From positions 49,373,825 through 49,437,824 of the forward strand of contig OY997591.1 of NCBI GenBank assembly GCA_963921825.1: a stretch of DNA of 64,000 nucleotides. The letters are read 5' to 3'. This stretch comes from Erodium maritimum (lineage: Eukaryota > Streptophyta > Magnoliopsida > Geraniales > Geraniaceae). The notes under the pieces were generated by a model. It was given only the letters and a program-made list of their open reading frames with translations, was not told where the DNA came from and did not search any database. This document shows positions 57,935-64,000 of the stretch, piece after piece; within the stretch, counting starts at the first letter, position 1, and each line of letters begins with the position of its first letter. A program made the position numbers and the translations under genes.

Positions 57935-58767
57935 GAAAAGGGAAGAAGAAGAAGAAAAGGAAAAAGAGAGGGAGTTCCTCGATTTCCCGACGATCCGACT
58001 GACGGATCGTCTTGTTCGTCGCGTATTCGAGCTCCCCTCGTCATTCCCTACTGTAAGAACCCTTATTTTTCTTGTTTTGGAACGTTTGAATTTTAGGGTT
58101 TGAGTTTGAATGAGTTGATTAAGGTTGGGTTGAGGTTTGGGGTTCGTTAGGAACGTTTTGGGGCGAAAAGAAACGTTTTTCGTCGTGGCCGTGTGGGGCC
58201 CACTTGGCCGGGCCTCGGGTTTTTCGTGTTCGGGTGGTCTTGGACAATCCCCGAGTCGATAATTCACACCCGGAACGAATTATGGAATTAATTTGTGAAA
58301 ATTGGAAATGTCGGGTTTAGAAACTTTAAACGCGAATTAAATCGCTCGGACATCGGAAATTGATTCCGTCGATTGTGTTGGAACACGTGAATTATTTTAG
58401 TATTGTAGAAACAAAAACGGGAATTTTCGGAGCCCCGGAAGGGCGTTTTCTGATCCCGGGAAGATTCGTCGAGCCGGGCGAATTGGGCCTTTCCGGGCCC
58501 ATTGTTGACAATGTCGAGTAATTGGGAAGCTTGGGAGCTATCGACATTGTCGGGGTGACATTTGGGCGTTAAGTTCATTAAATTCGGTTTTGCCTGCATA
58601 TTTAAAAAGTGTGTTATTTTGATCATGTTAGATCGTGCCACCGACCGTGGAAAGAGGAGGCTAAACGGGTGATCTTGAGCATTGCCGGAGCTTGAGCGTG
58701 GGCGTTTGGAAAGCATTACGAGGTAGGTAAAGTATCCGGATATCGGCCTTGACTAGGGAAAGTTATC
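57858..58767 (+). other. Gypsy-2 LTR body with GA-rich run
   Basis: LTR sequence resuming after Copia-2. A GA dinucleotide run lies at about 57,893-57,929. No coding domain is seen. The phrase gaggtaggtaaagtatc near 58,721 resembles caaggtagggaaagtc in the Gypsy-1 LTR and may be a shared functional site. Confidence 0.45.
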
Positions 58768-58976
58768 AGTAGAAATGCATGTGACACTGTTGGTGTCGTA
58801 GGATAAGTAAACATGTCGAACAGTAGAAATGCATGTGACACTGTTGGTGTCGTAGGATAAGTAAACCTGTCGAATAATAGAATTGCATGTGACACTTGGT
58901 GGTGTCGTAGGTTGAGTGAACCTGTCGAACAATAGAAATGCATGTGGCACTTGGTGGTGTCGTAGGGTTAATGAAC
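58768..58976 (+). repeat. ~54-bp tandem repeat, four copies, in Gypsy-2 LTR
   Basis: Units contain cagtagaaatgcatgtgac, ctgttggtgtcgtagg and taaacctgtcgaa. The first two are nearly identical and the last two more diverged. The open frames on the minus strand are by-products. Confidence 0.9.
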
Positions 58977-59129
58977 TAATTGTGGTTGTGTGTGGCCATG
59001 AGTGCCTGTGGGGTGTTAAACCTGTATGGTTGTTGACTGACTTGCTGAGTGGTAGTTAGTCGTGTTGTTAATTTTTCTATTTGCGGAGTATTGTGTGATA
59101 TTTGGTTGTGATTGTGATTGTTCTGGTGA

Positions 59130-59510
59130 TACCTGGATGAGCTGTGCCCGAGAGGTGTGTCGTACCTTCCGATGCGCGACCGGTAAAGTGCCGAGGGCTG
59201 TGTTCCTCGTGAGGTGTGTCGTACCTTCCGGCGCGTGATTGGTAAAGTGCTGAGGCTTGAGCTGTGCCCGAGAGGTGTGTCGTACCTTCTGATGCGCGAC
59301 TGGTAAAACGCCGAGGGCTGTGGTCCCCGTGAGGTGTGTCGTACCTTCCGGCGCGCGATTGGTAAAGTGTTGAGGCTTGAATTATGTCTGTGAGGTGTTT
59401 CGTACCTTCCGATGCGCGATCGGTAAAGTGCCGAGGGTTGTGGTCCCCGTGAGGTGTGTCGTACCTTCTGGCGCGCGATCGGTAAAGTGCTGAGGCTTGT
59501 GGTTGTGCAG
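59130..59510 (+). repeat. ~60-bp repeats in ~120-bp pairs in Gypsy-2 LTR
   Basis: gaggtgtgtcgtaccttcc then g(a/g)(t/c)gcgcgat and ggtaaagtgc recur about six times. Alternate copies resemble each other more (gccgagggctgtg versus gctgaggcttga), so the true unit is a ~120-bp dimer repeated about three times. The 192-residue minus-strand frame across it is an artefact of this periodicity. Confidence 0.9.
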
Positions 59511-59739
59511 TATGTGTGTTGATCCTTTGTGATCTTGCGTGCATTATGTGTGTTGATATTGTTGATATTGCGTGACTTTGTTCACGATTGTGTTTGTTTG
59601 TAAAGGTCGTAAGTTCTGTGTTAAAGGGTGAGGTCTTGGGTTCGAGACTCATCAATAACCTACGGTGGTGATACAGCGCCTCTGTGTGAGGGTCTCACCA
59701 CGGAGAGGGGTTAGGGTTGATGCGCTGCGGCGCAGTACG

Positions 59740-60085
59740 AACTAGGTTTCCCCTACGTGAACGGGTTGTTCGAGGTTTCCCTCACATGAACGGGTGGTTT
59801 GAGGTTTCCCTCACGTGAGCGGGTTGTTTGAGGTTTCCCTCACGTGAATGGGTGGTTTGAGGTTTCCCTCACGTGAGTGGGTTGTTTGAGGTTTCCCCTA
59901 CGTGATCGAGTAATTGAGGTATTGATATTGGGAGCAATAGTGTTTTGCTTAGTTGAGAACATGATCCCCGTTTTGAGGTTTCCCCTACGTGATCGGGTAA
60001 TTGGGGTGTTGATATGGTGAGCAATAGTGTTTTGCTTAGTTGAGAATATGATCCCCATTCGAGGTTTCCCTTACGTGAGCGAGTA
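59740..60085 (+). repeat. ~30-bp repeats (gaggtttccc…) in Gypsy-2 LTR
   Basis: gaggtttccctcacgtgaac and ggttgtttg occur about six times in a row. Then come two longer ~80-bp units with gagcaatagtgttttgctta. The core contains cacgtgA, a G-box-like site, several times over. Confidence 0.88.
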
Positions 60086-60869
60086 TTTGAGGTATTGATA
60101 TCGTGAGTAGTTGTGACGGTTTGGTATCAGGTTTTGAGGTAGTTGTTTGCCCTGTTTAGATTGGTAAGTTGTTGATGTTTTACTAGTATGCCATAATCGA
60201 ACGGGTATCCGTGGAGGTTAGCGGAGCGCTCATCCCCTTTACTACTTTTCCCGCAGGCCTTTGAGGTAGGGACGAGTAGCGAATACTGGTTTGGCTGCGG
60301 AAAGTTACAAGTAAATGCACATAGGATCGTGTGAGGGCTGTGTTTTACCTTGTCGGTGTGACTAATGGAATGGTTGTTCGGTCTCTGATTTGGGGTCTCC
60401 TTTACGTGCACGGGTCTTGGATGGTTGGGGGGAAATTAACAGTGATTTGTGTGACAGTCGGGTTTAACATGTGATTTGGGGTAGTAGTCCCCTGTGTTTT
60501 TGTTTGTTGCCGGTGTTCCCGGTATTTCTGCTGGTATGCCGTAGTCAGTCTGGTGTCCGTGGTGGTGAGCGAAACGCTCACCCTCTGCTGCTTTTCCTAC
60601 AGGTACCGTTCGCGAGGCGGACTAGGAGGATCTCTCGAGGCTTGAAGAGCTGGGAGCGAGAGTCCGGGCTATCGGGGTTGTCTAGCGACGTACACTCATG
60701 TTTTTGTGTTCTTTCGTTTTTTTTAAAACTAAAACTCGGTTGTAAAAATATTGTTTTGATTAATAAAAGTGGTGCTTTTAAAGCGGTTTATTAAACTATT
60801 TGAGACTTTGTTTTACTTGCTTCACCGTTCGCGTTCCGGGTTCGGTTATGCTGAATTCGGGGCGTGACA
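60086..60869 (+). other. Gypsy-2 LTR 3' end
   Basis: Two related phrases (ggagcgctcatcccctttactacttttcc near 60,221 and gaaacgctcaccctctgctgcttttcc near 60,570) form a ~350-bp imperfect duplication. The sequence ends ttcggggcgtgaca, the conserved LTR end. No gene is seen. Confidence 0.5.
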
Positions 60870-63800
60870 CGCCGGGTAGTAGAGTCCATGCAAATAGTGG
60901 TGATTTCACTGATTTCATTTCAGCCTCAAGGTTAGTTGACCTCCCTTTGTCAAACAGAAAGTACTCCTGGTACGGACCTCGAAATCGTTGTAGTCCCATT
61001 GATTGTTTCTTCCTATCTTCATATATGCTTGACTTATTTTTTTAATCCCTTTCAACACGGCATCTCACTGATGCTCTCTGATCACTCATCTATCTTATTG
61101 ACTTCATCTTAGACATATTGGGGGTACTTTCCCTTTTCTCTTCATTTATGCTTAGGTACACCATGAGGGATTCATGCCCTTTGTTCAATGTTGATGGGCA
61201 TCTTATACGGTTGTTGGGGAACCCCACTTTGTCTGTGGTTAAAGTTTAAGCGTCTTCGTCATGATCTCTATAGGTTCAACATCATAGTTTTGGGTCACCT
61301 AGACACAACTATTATCGACATTGAATTCAAAGCATCGACCTTTAATGCGTTGGCCGCCTACCAGGCTCTCACCGAGGAGGAAATTTGTGACATGACCACT
61401 CATGATAGTCAGCTTCACACTAAAACTGGTCAGCGCGTGGCCTTTTGGAGGCAAAAGTATTGAATTAAGTGGGCCTTGGAGGGAGATCATAACACGACTT
61501 ATTTTCACAAGGTAGCAAAAGGTAGACCGCTCATGAATCACATTTCCACGGTTTTAGGGGATGGGGTTGAGCACTCGGATGTCGTTGTTGTTAAAGCATA
61601 TGTTGCTTCCTACTTTGCTTCTAGGTTCTATTCTAACGGGAGAGGGAGATTCAGGGTCCTACATCTCCCCTTCTCGACCCTTTCCCCTATCGATGCAAAT
61701 CATTTGGAGTGCCCTTTCTCCGAGGAAGAGATTCGTCTCGCTATCTTGTCTTGCGATGGAAAAAAACCCAGGTCCGAACAAGTCTAATCTCCTCTTTTTC
61801 AGTATCGCTTGGCACATTATTCGAGATGACTTTATGAGCTTTTTCCACTTCTTCTTCACCACTGGTTTTCTTGTCAAAGGCCTTAATTCTAGTTCTATTT
61901 TCCTTATTCCTAAGGTTTCTTGTCCTATGGAGTTCTCTGAGTTCCGGCCCATTAGCCTTACCATTTCCATGTATAAGGTTATAGCCCAAACTCTCTCCCT
62001 CCGCCTTCGCTCTATCATTGGTAGCCTTATCATCGATACTCAATGTGTTTTCATTGAGGGTCGCCTACTGGTTGGTAGTGTGATGGTGGCCAACAAGGTC
62101 TTGGATGACATCCGCCGTAAGAAGAGGCTGCGACCTTAGTCAAGCTTGATTTTAAGAAAGCTTTTGACAAGGTAGATTAGTTTTTTTCTCAAGCGATTGA
62201 TGTTGGCTATGGGTTTTGGTTCTCGGTGGATCATGTGGATTTTTGCTTGTCTTGAACGCCACTTATCCGTTCTTATTAGCAGTTCTCCATCTACTTAGTT
62301 TCCTATTCTTCGAGGTGTTCGTCAAGGGTTCCCTATCTCCCCCTTCTTGTTCGTCATTGTCTCCAAAGGCCTTCATAAGTTCTTTGAAAATGGTATTAGA
62401 TTGAGCCTATTTTGCGGAACTTGGGTTGGAGTTGACATTTGTGTCTCCCACCTCTAGTTCGCATGTGACACTTTGTTGTTCTTAGTGGTTGATCCCCTAC
62501 AGCTATACCATGTTCGTAGATTGCTTCATTGTTTTAAGTTGGTTTCAGGGTTGCGAACCAACTTTATCAAGTCGACTCTTCTAACCTTTGGTATTGATAT
62601 TCCTCAAGCTTTTCCCTCTCCTTCACATTTAACTGCAACTTAAGCCACCTTCCCATTATTAACCTGGGCTTTAATCTTGGAGAAAACACAACCTTTTGGA
62701 GCCCTGTTATTGTGGCAAGCTCACGTTCTTTGTTTTAGGGTCCACCTCACGTTAGTTCGCTCCACTTTAGCCAGCCTCCCAATATTTTACATGTTAATTT
62801 CCGTGCTCCTAATAAGGTTTTGCTTATTATGGAGAGGTTCCAATGATGCTTTCTTTGTGCCACCTCTTCGATCGGGAGTTGTTTGGCTAAGGTCTTTTGG
62901 GATATAATGTGTCTCTCTAAGTTCACATGGGGGTCTTGGTGTTCGAAACCTGGAGGCGGTCAACAAGAGTTTGCTCTTGAAGTGGTGGTGGCATTTTCCA
63001 CAGAGCAAACTTCCTTATGGGCAGAAGGTCTTATAAGCTCGTCGTGGTTGGGTCGAGTCTGAGTGGAATCTCTCTTTTCTCCCTCTCACCCATCGTTCCT
63101 CTTCTTTGGTTATTCGCCACATTACTCAGTTGGCTCAAGATCCTCGTTTTCTAGAGATTTTTGGCCTAACAAAGGTTCGATTGTGCTAGGGCCTGGTTGT
63201 TTAATCTGTTTTTAAGAAGATTCCCGAAGTTCTTTTAATTTTTACTTGATAGGGTCGGGGCCCTTCTCGCTGGGCGAGCACTCAAATAGAAATGGGTTCC
63301 ATTTGTTATCCTAATAATTGAAAAAAATTCCTTAAAAAAAAATAAGGCTAAAAAAACACTAATTAAAGGCGCGAAGCGGGCTCCTCAGTCACGGATGTTC
63401 CTTTGTTGACTATTTTTCCTCGGATTTTCTTATTGATGGTGTAACAAGGTCAACCGGTTATTGAATTTTAGGCGAACGATAGTAGGAACTTTACTTTCCA
63501 TCCCCATCTTCTAGATATAGAGCTTATTGCCTTGGAGGGACTCCACACTTTTCTTTTGGGCGTTCATCTCGACTTTTCCCGCCTAGAAAGATTGTCCTGG
63601 TTTTTGGACTCTCATGGTTTCTTTACTTCCATAGCTTTTGATGCCTTTTTTTTAAGACAAGCAGGTTGGACTTGGTTTTCTGGGCATCTGTAGTTTAGAA
63701 GAGTTATGCTCCGCCTAAGTTCCAATCTTTTGCTTGACTTGTTACTCTTGAGGCCATCCCTATGAGATCTTTCTTGAGTGCGAGAGGTTTCCCGATCCCG

Positions 63801-64000
63801 GTGGGTCTTTGGTTGTGTCCTATGTGTGGCAGACACATCGAAGACACCTCTCACATTCTCATTACTTGTGGGTGAGCTTGGAAAGTGTGGTCCATAGTTC
63901 TCCAGTGGTGGAGGCTTTCCTCAGCTCTCCCTTCGTCTTCTACTCTCTTCATCTCCTCGTGGCCTTCTATTTATGGGGCGTGCCGTCTACGCAAATCTTG
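60870..64000 (+). mobile_element. LINE-2, main part, running off the window
   Basis: Continuation of the LINE whose first 33 bases are at 52,938-52,970. It extends through endonuclease end, reverse transcriptase and zf-RVT regions and has not ended at the window edge. An A-rich stretch at about 63,310-63,360 looks like a tail. However, recognisable LINE ORF2 (FPRIF… then zf-RVT) resumes after it in the same order as in LINE-1, so it is more likely a small insertion (about 63,190-63,390) in one LINE than two elements. Confidence 0.75.
60870..64000 (+). pseudogene. LINE-2 ORF2 relic
   Basis: Endonuclease end: DFISASRLVDLPLSNRKYSW then YGPRNRCSPIDCFF (Arg-Phe-Leu of the usual DRFL changed to Cys-Phe-Phe). 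Reverse transcriptase: FSEEEIRLAILSCDG, LNSSSIFLIPKVSCP, FRPISLTISMYKVIAQTLSL, then LDFKKAFDKVD and RGVRQGFPISPF. At about 62,458 the catalytic box reads FACDTLLF where FADD is expected, so one catalytic Asp is replaced by Cys. zf-RVT: CPMCGRHIEDTSHILITC near 63,818-63,872, with in-frame stops on both sides. At least six frameshifts or stops are visible. Long dead. Confidence 0.82.

Larger units (their letters stand above)
52971..60869 (+). mobile_element. Solo Gypsy-type LTR (Gypsy-2) containing a nested Copia
   Basis: It starts TGTAAGGACCGC and ends CGGGGCGTGACA, close to the termini of Gypsy-1 LTRs, but its body is different. A 5-bp duplication CGCCG flanks it (52,966-52,970 and 60,870-60,874). 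Excluding the Copia (53,395-57,857) the LTR is about 3.4 kb. No primer site, interior or second LTR exists, so it is a solo LTR left by recombination. It carries three kinds of short tandem repeats. Confidence 0.82.

Noticed and set aside
59077-59655. A 192-residue minus-strand frame with repeated YDTPHGDH-like units
   Set aside because: It is generated by ~60/120-bp tandem repeats in an LTR; it has no start context or domain.

Overview
This is nuclear DNA of a flowering plant. The evidence is one intact spliced R2R3-MYB gene, surrounded by plant-type LINEs, Copia and Gypsy LTR retrotransposons, a TRIM, a Mutator-like element and a probable hAT element. I cannot name the species. Almost everything except about 2.7 kb around the MYB gene is, or looks like, transposon-derived. 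No other intact host gene, rRNA, functional tRNA or CRISPR array is visible.

Layout. 1-3.9 kb: decayed sequence with a minus-strand LINE ORF1-like relic. 3.95-7.24 kb: a 5'-truncated, broken LINE ORF2 on the plus strand, with its A-rich tail. 7.3-15.9 kb: a cluster of short retroposons, mostly minus-strand, ending in A tracts. They carry ORF1-like or unknown coding remnants but no reverse transcriptase. Several have exact 14-17 bp target-site duplications (TSDs). Three of them (10.68-15.88 kb) sit inside a probable hAT element (10,603-15,984). 16.2-18.0 kb: the R2R3-MYB gene (subgroup 20, MYB108/MYB2-like) with TATA box, G-box, W-box cores and one intron. 18.4-19.4 kb: a possible tRNA-type SINE head and another retroposon. 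19,644-21,486: a non-autonomous Mutator-like element with long terminal inverted repeats, a perfect 10-bp TSD and four internal repeats of about 300 bp. 21.8-32.1 kb: four more minus-strand retroposons. One is interrupted by a complete TRIM (23,373-23,786), another by a solo Copia LTR (28,974-30,610).

33.06-64 kb is one nested complex. A Gypsy element on the minus strand (Gypsy-1, 33,063-52,937) has a gag relic but no visible pol. Its gag is split by a full-length Copia on the plus strand (39,046-47,497, TSD CTCCG, nearly identical 1.69-kb LTRs). To its right a LINE (52,938-52,970, resuming at 60,870 and running off the window) is split by a solo Gypsy-type LTR (52,971-60,869, TSD CGCCG). That solo LTR is split in turn by a truncated minus-strand Copia (53,395-57,857).

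Points that stand out: (1) many LINE-like retroposons without ORF2, several with clear TSDs; (2) two Copia copies that share the same deletion of the reverse-transcriptase YVDD motif and the same integrase stop codon although LTRs of one copy are almost identical, implying mobilisation in trans; (3) a 45-nt match to the 5' part of initiator tRNA-Met inside Gypsy-1, in element sense; (4) the repeat-filled Mutator-like element. All coordinates and TSDs were read by eye; no alignment or database search was run.
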